The translations under genes were made by a program, and so were the position numbers. A stretch of 64,000 nucleotides of DNA. It comes from Silicimonas sp. (GTDB taxonomy: Bacteria; Pseudomonadota; Alphaproteobacteria; Rhodobacterales; Rhodobacteraceae). Positions within the stretch are counted from its first letter, which is position 1. Every line of letters starts with the position of its first letter. The notes below the pieces were generated by a model. The model was given only the letters and a program-made list of their open reading frames with translations. It was not told the DNA's origin and made no database searches. Positions 47,231 through 55,261 of the stretch are shown here, one piece after another. The stretch covers positions 30,616-94,615 of the forward strand of contig JAJDVJ010000162.1 in the NCBI GenBank assembly GCA_022826205.1, written 5' to 3'.

Positions 47231-47559
47231 GTTTCCTGTCCAATGTGCGTGCATGGCTTTCATGCGAGAAACAACGAACCTGCGACCTGTGCGGGCCCGG
47301 ACAGGTTTCAGGCCATCGCGCGCCCGGACCTTGCCGCATTCCCGCATCGGACGCTCGCCGCGGCCGTCATTGCATCGAATCCGGCCCGCTTCAACCCCAC
47401 GGCCCTGGCTGCCCACCCCTGTCGCTCCCCTAGGCGAACGAATCCCTGGAACACCCGGAACGCAACACCAATGCCGTCCCTTCTGGGTCCATGCCCCGTC
47501 CCTGCCGCACGGCGGCTTCCCCACACCACGCGCAAAAGCGGCGGCGCGGATCGATGCGC

Positions 47560-47842
47560 ACCGAGGCACAATTCCGAACGCGCCGACTTCGCCTTCGCCA
47601 ACCAAATGGGAAAACAGCTTGGCCGTCAGGCTGAACGGTTTGGAAAATCTCGTCTGCAATGGTTCGCCGTCGAGGAAACTGCGACCACTGACGGCGTGCC
47701 CGTTCGTGATGATGAACCAAGCTCCATCAATCTTGAAGAAGAAGGCGCTGGCCGATGACTGAATCTCTCCAGATGCATCGCGCACCAGCAACTGAAACGG
47801 GCATCGCGAATATGTGCTTCTGATTCCGCAATTTGGCATCAC
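47560..47842 (-). pseudogene. Trypsin-like serine peptidase remnant
   Basis: From 47842 about 95 residues resemble the start of a trypsin-like peptidase: SAFFFKIDGAWFIITNGHAVSGRSFL contains the catalytic-His motif (TNGHAVSG; written here across its span only). The sequence then loses similarity and no catalytic Asp or Ser segment follows. The frame stays open into the SLATT gene, but the linker is not protein-like. It is a truncated relic between the AbiJ-like and SLATT genes. Confidence 0.55.
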
Positions 47843-47889
47843 TCATTCATCAGCACTCGTCTGCCCAGGAAGACCTGGTTCGCGTTGTT

Positions 47890-48822
47890 TCACGGCGCTT
47901 CGGATCCTTCGCCCGCGCTCGCGAGATGCTTCCGGACCAGGTACCCGGCGAACGACGCACAGGCGCCGAACATGAACACGCTCTCGTCCACGCCGACAGC
48001 GGCTTCGTCGCTGTCGATCAATGCGTGCCGGAGACCTTGTTCATCGCTGGTGTAGCCGTACAGGCTCTCGAACGACTTCCGGAGTGCGTCGTGGGTCAGC
48101 AGACCGCTTTTTTGAAGGGACTTGAGAGCGGGAGTCAGCGTCTTGTTGGCCTCAGGGTCGATCTTCCGGGCCACGGACTCGACCGCGTGAATGCTCTCCG
48201 TGACCGCTTGCCGATGGCGTCCGCCATCAATGTGGCCTGCAGCATCACGAAGGTGTCTTTTTGCGCCCGCGAATTCTCCGCGATTCAATGTCTCCAAGGC
48301 ATCCGCTATTGCCTCCGCGTGTTCCTCGCTCTCGCACGGATGGAACCAGCATGCTCCGCGACGGTCGACGACGAGCCGATACGCGGCATCGTGCCTCTTC
48401 AGCAATCTCTCGATCAGGTTTGCCAGTTCGTGATGGATGTCTTTTCCCTGAATTTCCAGGACATGCCGCAGCAGGATTTCAAGAAAGCTCAGGACGTGAT
48501 GAAACGAGCCCGATGTCACGATGCAATTGACTTCCAGCAGGACGGAAGTGACGGATGTGTTTACGGAGAATTCGGTGATTTCCCGGAATTCTCCCAGAGT
48601 GCGTCGGACCAAGTCAATCCCGGTGGTTGTGAGTGTGTCCTTTGGAATCGTGAGCGGACTGGATTGCACCAACGTCCAGACATGGCGATGCAGTGAATTG
48701 CAAAGCTCGCGCCGGAAGTCCTCGGAAAGCTGTCCCGTCTTCATCGCCTCGGGTAAAGGTGCGTAGCCATGGCGTTGGGAAAACGTGGGATGGGTCGGGA
48801 AGACATCGCGATCACTGTCCAT
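47890..48822 (-). CDS. AbiJ-like abortive-infection protein (AbiJ-NTD4 type)
   Basis: A 310-residue protein. The N-terminal TFSQRHGYAPLPEAMKTG block matches the AbiJ-NTD4 domain. The C-terminal half (LRDAAGHIDGGRHRQAVTES, LYGYTSDEQGLRHALIDSDE, FMFGACASFAGYLVRKH) matches the shared AbiJ C-terminal domain. AbiJ proteins belong to abortive-infection phage defence; the toxic step is not known for this subtype. The ATG at 48822 has GGGG 8 bases upstream. It overlaps the end of the resolvase-like gene and precedes the peptidase remnant and SLATT gene on the same strand. Confidence 0.78.
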   Translation of the reverse strand: MDSDRDVFPTHPTFSQRHGYAPLPEAMKTGQLSEDFRRELCNSLHRHVWTLVQSSPLTIPKDTLTTTGIDLVRRTLGEFREITEFSVNTSVTSVLLEVNCIVTSGSFHHVLSFLEILLRHVLEIQGKDIHHELANLIERLLKRHDAAYRLVVDRRGACWFHPCESEEHAEAIADALETLNRGEFAGAKRHLRDAAGHIDGGRHRQAVTESIHAVESVARKIDPEANKTLTPALKSLQKSGLLTHDALRKSFESLYGYTSDEQGLRHALIDSDEAAVGVDESVFMFGACASFAGYLVRKHLASAGEGSEAP

Positions 48823-49408
48823 GAATGTACCCCACGTCTGCGGTCTCGCACGTTGAAGCGGCAACCCTCAGCGCATCGCAGCGTGCCGTCTTGCCGAACT
48901 TGATCCGCGCTGCCGCCTCCCCGACGCTCAAGCCTTGGTCAGGAAGTGCCTCGGCCTCGCCAGGCCTGACACCGTTCGTTACAGGCTTGCGCCCGCCCTC
49001 GCGACCTTGGGCCGCCACAGCAGCCAGACCTGCCCGGGCGCCTGCTCGGATCGAGTCCCGCTCGAACTGGTTGAGGATGACGAACGGGTGGAACACCGAC
49101 GTCCCGCCGGGCGTGATCGGTTCGATTCTGTCGATCAGCGTCTTGCAGCCGACAACCGCTGCTTCCTCGCCGCGGAAATCTTCGACGAGACGGGGCGTGC
49201 CACGGTCCGGGCAGTCGAGCCGCCAGGCGACAGGCGCGTCGTCCGGCCAACACCTCACCTGCACTGCGTCCAACCCTAGCCAGTGCGCCCTCGCGCCGGA
49301 GGCCGCACCCTCAAAGGTGCGCGCGCAAGCCGCCGCCCGAAGAGCATCGAACTGCAGCGTGAGATCCTGCCCCGCTGACGGAACGCGGGCATGTCCGATC
49401 CTGGACAT
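48812..49408 (-). CDS. Decayed serine recombinase (Tn3-resolvase-like), catalytic Ser lost
   Basis: A 198-residue frame that aligns end to end with Tn3-type resolvases: SRIGHARVPSAGQDLTLQ at the N-terminus, a WRLD segment, ITPGGTSVFHPFVILNQFER in the middle, and the HTH end SVGEAAARIKFGKTA. The nucleophile serine of the RVS motif is Pro (RVP), and several other conserved residues are altered (CPDRG for LxRS). The reading frame is nevertheless uninterrupted. It is probably inactive as a recombinase. GAGAGG lies 6 bases before the ATG at 49408. Confidence 0.72.
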   Translation of the reverse strand: MSRIGHARVPSAGQDLTLQFDALRAAACARTFEGAASGARAHWLGLDAVQVRCWPDDAPVAWRLDCPDRGTPRLVEDFRGEEAAVVGCKTLIDRIEPITPGGTSVFHPFVILNQFERDSIRAGARAGLAAVAAQGREGGRKPVTNGVRPGEAEALPDQGLSVGEAAARIKFGKTARCDALRVAASTCETADVGYIHGQ

Positions 49409-49751
49409 GGCGGCCTCTCTTCCGTTTTGCCGTCCACCATTCAAGTTTTCCGGAAACCCGGTGTCAATGACGATTCCGGACAGTCCGGCGCAGGTCCGGG
49501 CAAGGGTTGCTTGAAGGACAGCGGTGGTGCGGCCACCAGCCCCGGCCCTCATGACAAGCCGCGCCTCGGATACACGATCGTGGCTTCGGACTTTCCGTCG
49601 GTGGGCCTGAAGCCAGACGGGCGCCCTCTCTTTCTTACGTGAGAATAGACCTGACGTTCGCCGAGCTACGGCAGCCCCTGTTCATTGAGGTGAAGCCCGG
49701 CAGAATTCCGGTATACTTGCCCGGACAGCCACCCTGAGGAAAGGCCCGCCG
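49409..49751. other. No supported gene
   Basis: About 340 bases between the divergent resolvase-like and membrane-protein genes. It would contain their promoters and possibly old resolution sites. Nothing specific is recognisable. Confidence 0.45.
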
Positions 49752-50399
49752 ATGCCCGACATTCTCCAGTTGCCGATACACATCCAGATCGCCCTGGCGG
49801 GCGGATACATGGGCTACGTCACCGCCTATGCCGGCCTGCGCTCCGGTCACACGACGCAGGATATGGTGCTGCTGACGCTGGTCTTCAGCGCGCTCCCCGC
49901 ACTTGCCTGGCCGTTCCTCTCGGATCAGTCCGGTGATCGTGAATTGCTTCAGGCTGCCGCCGGGTTCGCAGCCCTCGCAACGCCCGTGCTCGCTGGCGTG
50001 CTCTGGCGCCGATCCGGCCGGTCGGCGTGGTATGGCCTTCTGAACCGGCTCGGTGTTCACGTCGATGACGGCCTATCCAGCGGATGGGAATCATTGATCC
50101 AGCATCCTGGAATGAACATCACGCAGCTGATGGTGCGCACGACCGACGGCACGGAACTGTTCTGCCAGGACGTACCGAGACATGCCAGTGCGCAAGCCGC
50201 CTTCTCCGCACTCGACAAGTTCAGCCCTCTGTTCGGCACGGACGGTTCCGTCGTAATGCTCGTGGACACCGAGGAAACCGCTGAGGGCGACGAGACGGAA
50301 CGAACCCTTCCGATCGATGACGCATGGGGCGTCCGCCTGACCTACATTCCCCCGGACAGCATCGAGCGAGTCGAGATGCGCGTGCGCGACGTAAAGTAA
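49752..50399 (+). CDS. Membrane protein of unknown function
   Basis: A 215-residue protein with two or three N-terminal membrane segments (IQIALAGGYMGYVTAYAG, LLTLVFSALPALAWPF, AAAGFAALATPVLAGVLW), then a soluble domain ending SIERVEMRVRDVK. The tail is loosely reminiscent of DUF6338-type proteins, but I am not sure of a family. GAGGAAAGG lies about 8 bases upstream of the ATG, a strong signal. It converges on the small minus-strand gene next to it. Confidence 0.7.
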   Translation: MPDILQLPIHIQIALAGGYMGYVTAYAGLRSGHTTQDMVLLTLVFSALPALAWPFLSDQSGDRELLQAAAGFAALATPVLAGVLWRRSGRSAWYGLLNRLGVHVDDGLSSGWESLIQHPGMNITQLMVRTTDGTELFCQDVPRHASAQAAFSALDKFSPLFGTDGSVVMLVDTEETAEGDETERTLPIDDAWGVRLTYIPPDSIERVEMRVRDVK

Positions 50400-50400
50400 G

Positions 50401-50532
50401 TCACTTCTTTGGCGGAGGCGGCGTGGGAGCGGTCGACGGCTTTCCGGGCGTGGCCGGCTTGCTCGGCGACGAGCTCCTGTCGACTGACGTCGAGCCACCG
50501 ATGGTTCCACCCGAAGACTGTTTGTCGGACAT
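50401..50532 (-). CDS. Small Ser/Pro/Gly-rich protein
   Basis: A 43-residue frame (MSDKQSSGGTIGGSTSVD ... TPPPPKK) with an excellent ribosome binding site, GGAAGG 4-5 bases before the ATG. It is low-complexity and probably unstructured, ending in prolines and lysines. It is downstream of, and on the same strand as, the PD-(D/E)XK-like gene (67-base gap), so it may be its partner. No family recognised. Confidence 0.55.
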   Translation of the reverse strand: MSDKQSSGGTIGGSTSVDRSSSPSKPATPGKPSTAPTPPPPKK

Positions 50533-50599
50533 TGCCCTTCCTTTCGTGTGCTGACCGATCGTTCATCCGACCGCTCGCGGGAACTTCCCTCTGCCGACC

Positions 50600-51790
50600 T
50601 CACTCCTTCTGCCTGGCGAGATGTTGATCAGGCACGGCGGACTGATATTTCCGATCGCGGTGTCGGAGCAAGCCGCAAACGTCCTGACGCATGGCCGCGA
50701 TGGAAATCTCCAGCGTTCCAGAGAGCTCATCGGCAAGTTCCTGGAGGTTCCAGCACACAGATGCAGCCTGCCGGGGAAACAGGAATCCCACGCGATCAAT
50801 CTCGTGGTCGTTCACGTAGTCCAGCAGCACGTATCCGAGCAGCTGGTAGAGCCAGTACCCCTCGGCACGCTTGTTCAAGGTAGTCTTGATGTCCCAGAGG
50901 CATCCGTTGACGATCAGGTCACCGTCGGCCCCTCCGACATCCCGCGACCCCTTGAACGTCGGGTTCAATGTGGCTTCCGCACCGTGCCAGTCCACGTGGC
51001 ACTGCGTGAAAGAGTCGGCAAGTTCTGCCACGTCATCGACCCATGGCGAGGGAATTGCCGCCAGCAGGCTTTCCGCTTCGCCAAGCGCATTTGCCTCCAG
51101 AAACTCAGGGAGCTGCGACCTGTTGCTGCGCCGGATGGAGTCGAAGACCGCCAGGATCAGGCAGAACCGGGCGAGGCCGCGTTCCTCCGAAGCCGAGGGC
51201 TGCCGATTATGTGCCGCGACCCCATCTGCCGTCCGATCCAGAAGTTCGAAGAATTCGAGAATGCACTCAGGAGCAAGCTTCTTTCGTGCCGGATCCGGGT
51301 TCAAGGCATCCGCCAGCGCGGACAGGAGCGAGAATCGGGGACCGTGGTCCGGGTCCGCATTGGGCTCTTTCCAGATCGTGAAGTCGCCGTCTTCGGTTTC
51401 CTCATCGCAGAGAGGTTGCCAATCTGCACTTCCGCCCGGAGCGGCGCCTAACTGCGTGAACGCATAGCCGGGGAACCTGGACGGGGAGGAACGCAGCAGC
51501 CTGATGAAATCGCCGACACTCGCAAGGGCCCAGGCCCCTTCCCGTGCCAAATTCAAATGTTCGCGCCGAAAGGGCGCAAAGTGAAGCCGGATGCGATAGT
51601 CGATCGCATGTCCGATCAGCCCCCGGACCCATGGATGCGTGCCAGCCTCAAGACGACAAATCGGAAGACGACTGGCCAATCGCTCGTTGACCTGCGCAAG
51701 AATGCGGCGGTTCCTCCCGCTCGGAAACTCATTCCTGAGATATCCGCCCAGCAGCGAATTCCGATTCCTGACGTCTGATTTCAGCGTCAT
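50600..51790 (-). CDS. Putative PD-(D/E)XK nuclease-fold protein
   Basis: A 396-residue protein, mostly helical and without recognised family. Near residue 296 it has GGADGDLIVNGCLWDIKTT, the hallmark G-x-x-D-x(6-15)-D/E-x-K of PD-(D/E)XK nucleases, followed by the YQLLGYVLLD helix common after that motif. It could be a DNase, perhaps for defence. The ATG at 51790 has GGAGG 6 bases upstream. The small Pro-rich gene follows. Confidence 0.65.
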   Translation of the reverse strand: MTLKSDVRNRNSLLGGYLRNEFPSGRNRRILAQVNERLASRLPICRLEAGTHPWVRGLIGHAIDYRIRLHFAPFRREHLNLAREGAWALASVGDFIRLLRSSPSRFPGYAFTQLGAAPGGSADWQPLCDEETEDGDFTIWKEPNADPDHGPRFSLLSALADALNPDPARKKLAPECILEFFELLDRTADGVAAHNRQPSASEERGLARFCLILAVFDSIRRSNRSQLPEFLEANALGEAESLLAAIPSPWVDDVAELADSFTQCHVDWHGAEATLNPTFKGSRDVGGADGDLIVNGCLWDIKTTLNKRAEGYWLYQLLGYVLLDYVNDHEIDRVGFLFPRQAASVCWNLQELADELSGTLEISIAAMRQDVCGLLRHRDRKYQSAVPDQHLARQKE

Positions 51791-52694
51791 CCCCAACCTC
51801 CGGGAAGGTGCCGGCGCTCAGTCAGCTTCGCCACGTCGAGAGTCTGCGCGAAATTCGGCAGGACGTCCCCCGTGACGGTCTCCATCGAACGTGCCGTGAT
51901 GCCGTGACATGCAACAAGCGGTTCCATGCCCGACTTCTGTCTCATCGTCAGGATGCGGTACCGGACCGCATCAGCCAGATCAAGCCTAGCCACTGCAACC
52001 TTCGCAACCTTCGGAGATCCGCGCCTTCCTGCGTCTCGATGCGACCGACCACCAACGTCAGACCTTTCGGGTACCAATTCGACTGGATTCCCTTCACGAC
52101 CTGCACGAATTCGCCAATCGATGCGCGCGATGAATTTCAACGCACTGAACATAGAGATAAGCTATACGCCGTTGAAACTGAAAGTCTCGTCGCTTTCGCG
52201 TCTACAGGCCTCTTCTACAACCCGTGGGGTCACATTTGTCCCAATGCCAAATTTCCGCTGTCTGCGAATCCTGTTGTGACTACGCGAAGCGTTCGTCAAT
52301 CGCTCCCCTGCGGGGCTGGTGCGTCGAACGTAACGTGTTGACAATTCGCGAGCAATCGCAACCGCTCTGGCCGCTCCCTCGTACTCAACACCAGACCTGG
52401 AAACCACGTCACGCGCCTCAGGATGACCTTGCCGAGTGCTCCGTTGAGGCACTCCTTCTAGTCGAACGCGACTACACCACCTAAGGGCGACAGGCGCACC
52501 GGATTAGGCGTCTGCGTCCAACCTTCCGGGCCGACCATTTCTCATAATCTGCTGCGTCCGAAATCGCGGTCGTAGAGGTGCAGCAACTGTACGCCATCGG
52601 ATTGGCAATCCCTTAACTTCAAGTCTGGAGTCCGAAGGAATTCGTCGGTCTCCGCCAAAGGCTGGGATCGTTCTGGGCCAGGAGACAGCACCTT
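51791..52694. other. Gene-free region holding dispersed repeat copy B
   Basis: About 900 bases. It carries repeat copy B and degraded sequence. A minus-strand frame contains LLHLYDRDFG, which could be a transposase scrap, but I cannot support a gene. Confidence 0.45.
52045..52430. repeat. Dispersed repeat, copy B
   Basis: Same-orientation, diverged copy of the segment at 46090-46440. Shared blocks in order: TTCCCTTCACGACC, CAATCGATGCGC, the 24-base motif at 52166-52189, GTTGACAATTCG and ACTCAACACC. Edges are approximate. Confidence 0.6.
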
Positions 52695-53564
52695 TCAGGC
52701 AACTGAAAGCCGGTCCAGATCAAGCCGATCACTCTCCACAAAGTCGCGCGCGGTCATGTCCTCCAGCCGACAGGCAATGGGCGGATCGAGCCGGAACCGA
52801 CCGGTCTGGTCGAAGTGCGCCAGCCATTGCTCGAGAAATGTCGGCCAATCGACTCGTACTCCTTCTGGATCGGCACTCTTGATGAACCACCAGCCAAGCC
52901 GGACCTCTCCGTCGTTCCAAGACGGCGCTGCGCGCACTCGGATTTCGTCAATCGCCCGGAGATGGGCACCCTCGTCAGTCTGCTTGTTGTGCTTTTTGAC
53001 AAGGTGGCCCTGCAGTCTCGCGGATGCAACAACGAAGTCGTCGGGAAACGCGAACCGGGATCTCTTTCGAGCGAGAGCAAATGCGAAATCTCGCACTTCG
53101 GCGTCTGCCTCCCAGCCAGGAGTGCGATTCCATCCTGCGACCAAGGCTTTTTCGACAGTCATGACACGGTCAAGGTCGGCAACAAGATGTTTGTGGGCGA
53201 CTTTGGGGACATAGGCAAACGCGGGCCGTTTGAGGCGACGGATCTCTTCCATCCAAAGTTCGCTTACCTCGACCAAGGGCGCAACCTCAACGAATGGCCG
53301 TGCGCGGCATCCGCGGACGACATCGCAAGTCTGACTAAGCACCACCACGCCACGTACTTCGTCCAGTACGACCGTGGCCCCGGCCTCGATGCCCTCTCCA
53401 TCTGCCACCAATCCATTGGCTGCCTGATCGGAGGCAGGACTATGCGGACGCAGAAGATCGGCGAAATGAACAAACTCCAACCCGACGTTCAGCGAGACAT
53501 CTCCCTGACGCCAGACCCCGAGAGCGTGATCTATCTCCTGTTCGTCCTCTTCGGCTAAGGGCAT
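52695..53564 (-). CDS. Conserved protein of unknown function with SQTCD motif
   Basis: A 289-residue soluble protein. A central VVVLSQTCDVVRG motif is followed by RPFVEVAPLVEVSE, then FAYVPKVAHKHLVADLDRVMT, and an Arg-rich helical C-terminus. I recognise no named domain. It is the third gene of the operon with the TIGR04255 and helix-turn-helix genes, 6 bases after the latter. The context next to the E2-E1-JAB operon suggests a defence or toxin-antitoxin-like role, which is inference. Confidence 0.75.
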   Translation of the reverse strand: MPLAEEDEQEIDHALGVWRQGDVSLNVGLEFVHFADLLRPHSPASDQAANGLVADGEGIEAGATVVLDEVRGVVVLSQTCDVVRGCRARPFVEVAPLVEVSELWMEEIRRLKRPAFAYVPKVAHKHLVADLDRVMTVEKALVAGWNRTPGWEADAEVRDFAFALARKRSRFAFPDDFVVASARLQGHLVKKHNKQTDEGAHLRAIDEIRVRAAPSWNDGEVRLGWWFIKSADPEGVRVDWPTFLEQWLAHFDQTGRFRLDPPIACRLEDMTARDFVESDRLDLDRLSVA

Positions 53565-53570
53565 AATACG

Positions 53571-54278
53571 TTAGCCTGTCCTCTTGGATGTCCGCTTGGG
53601 ACGGACTGCTCGCGCCTTTGCTGGAATTTCTGGCCGATCCTGTTCAGCCTCCAGAAGAACCACGGGCGCCTGCGGCTGGCGCACGTCCCGAGCAATGCTG
53701 GAAAGGGGGATACGCTGAAGCTCCAGTTCCGGAACGCTATCTGCGCCCCCCATGGCTTCCGCGAAGCGACCTTCCCTAAGCAGGTCAAACTTGGAGACGC
53801 CCATGCCTTTGTCAATGTTCAAGAGCACAGCACGATTACGCTCTCGGTCGCCCCGGTCAAGATGCCGTACCGCCGATAGCATTCTTCGGATCACTCGATC
53901 ATGCCTCGCGGACATTGGCTTCCCGTTTGCCCAATGATGAACGCTTCGACGCGAGACCTCGAACAAGTCGCCTAGTTCCTCCCACGTCAATCCCGACCGG
54001 CGGCGAATCTCCAATATGGCCTCTGCTGCAGATTCCGCACTCAATTCACCGATCCGCCCAATCGGGCCGGTGGCGGTACGTTCGGCGCACAATGCGATCT
54101 TCGCCGACATCGCCATCGAGCCAAGGCCACCAAGGCCATACGTGTTGGCTGTTACCGGTCCTGAAAGGAACGAAGTGAGCAGAAGCACCGCACGAGCCGC
54201 TTCCAGGTCGACGCCATGAATGGAGCCTGCTGCAGAAGTGCCCGCCTCCCTTGTATCTTGCAACGCGATCAATGTCAT
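53571..54278 (-). CDS. Helix-turn-helix regulator-like protein
   Basis: A 235-residue protein with an XRE-like helix-turn-helix near residues 93-125 (SGLTWEELGDLFEVSRRSVH, then HWANGK). An N-terminal Ala/Gly-rich stretch and a basic C-terminus (KARAVRPKRTSKRT) flank it. It probably binds DNA and could act on the shared control region at 55119-55196. Its start overlaps the TIGR04255 stop (ATGA), and the SQTCD gene follows directly. Confidence 0.8.
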   Translation of the reverse strand: MTLIALQDTREAGTSAAGSIHGVDLEAARAVLLLTSFLSGPVTANTYGLGGLGSMAMSAKIALCAERTATGPIGRIGELSAESAAEAILEIRRRSGLTWEELGDLFEVSRRSVHHWANGKPMSARHDRVIRRMLSAVRHLDRGDRERNRAVLLNIDKGMGVSKFDLLREGRFAEAMGGADSVPELELQRIPLSSIARDVRQPQAPVVLLEAEQDRPEIPAKARAVRPKRTSKRTG

Positions 54279-55093
54279 GGGTTGCCTCCGTAATACCTCA
54301 GGAAATCGTCCTTAACCATTTGTCGAAAGAGCCAATACAGACATTTGGCAAAGCCCGTCGCTGTTGTCAGCAACTTTTCGCTCTCGAACGTCTGCGATTC
54401 CGTTGTGTACATGTCGAGGTCCAGAACCCAACTCCTGTTGCCGACCGGTTCAAGGGCATCCGGGTCATAGGTCACGTTCGCTGGCAAGAGCCCCCAACGA
54501 CCCTGAACGCGGGCCGCGTTCTGGGCGAGGAATTGCACCTCGGTCATCAGGTGGACGACGGATTCTCCCAGCACTGCGTGCGGGTTTCTGGCAGGCTTGA
54601 TTATTCCAAGAACGTCGGGGTGCACCAGTTCTGCGACTTGATCGACCGCATCATCCGTGAGGCGGTCAATGTAGCGCAACCCTAGACGGGTGGCCGATGC
54701 GGGCCTGAAGCCGTGCTCGACTGCGGCAAGGACGGTCTGCAAACGCTCGAGAAAATCACTTCGGCTGTCATAGGAGGACGTTTCGAGCGCCACAAAGTCC
54801 ACACCGAGCGACACCCGCCAGCGGGGATCCCTTGCCCGATCGGCGAGACGCCAGACTTGGCCCTGGCTGATACTGGGAGCTTGGCCACCGTGCACCTCGA
54901 TGCTGTGGACCTGCTCCTGGCTCAGGTTAGGATAGGTCTCGCGGATCGCCTCTTGGAATACCGCGACCTTGTCAGGGTCACGAATAGTCAAGATCGGCGG
55001 GAAGCGCACTTGGGCAATAACGCGCTCCAACGGCGCCCGAGGGAGGGGAACCTCGGGCGTCGGAGTGGGGTTCAATGGCCGCGGTTCCATCAT
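54275..55093 (-). CDS. TIGR04255 family protein
   Basis: A 272-residue protein with the family opening LPRAPLERVIAQVRFPPIL and the conserved TRLGLRYIDRL and LDLDMYTT segments. TIGR04255 proteins are sporadic, of unknown function, and commonly lie in accessory or defence regions. The paired ATG at 55093/55090 has AAGGAG 9 bases upstream. It heads a three-gene minus-strand operon divergent from the MBL/E2-E1-JAB operon. Confidence 0.82.
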   Translation of the reverse strand: MMEPRPLNPTPTPEVPLPRAPLERVIAQVRFPPILTIRDPDKVAVFQEAIRETYPNLSQEQVHSIEVHGGQAPSISQGQVWRLADRARDPRWRVSLGVDFVALETSSYDSRSDFLERLQTVLAAVEHGFRPASATRLGLRYIDRLTDDAVDQVAELVHPDVLGIIKPARNPHAVLGESVVHLMTEVQFLAQNAARVQGRWGLLPANVTYDPDALEPVGNRSWVLDLDMYTTESQTFESEKLLTTATGFAKCLYWLFRQMVKDDFLRYYGGNP

Positions 55094-55118
55094 GTTATGG
55101 TTCTCCTTGCCTCCTACC

Positions 55119-55196
55119 ACTATATGTGAAGCATAATGTGAAGCAACACCCTTGACAGATGAATATCGGCCTCCCAAATGTGAAATATAATGTGAA
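55119..55196. promoter_or_regulatory. Shared divergent control region with four ATGTGAA boxes
   Basis: ATGTGAA occurs at 55124-55130, 55136-55142, 55178-55184 and 55190-55196, all in the same orientation. They form two pairs, each with 12-base periodicity. On the minus strand a promoter TTGCTT-N16-TATAGT (55146-55119) overlaps the first pair. On the plus strand a TATAAT (55186-55191) lies in the second pair. This looks like an operator set controlling both operons, perhaps through the helix-turn-helix protein. Confidence 0.6.
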
Positions 55197-55261
55197 CCAA
55201 GGACGATGCCCGGTGCCACGAAGGCCGACGTGCTCCCTCCTTTCTGCTGGAGATCCAGACA

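Noticed and set aside
46571..47842. 423-residue peptidase-SLATT fusion protein
   Set aside because: The linker is not protein-like and a good ATG with AGGA at 47230 starts the SLATT part; the upstream part is better read as a relic.
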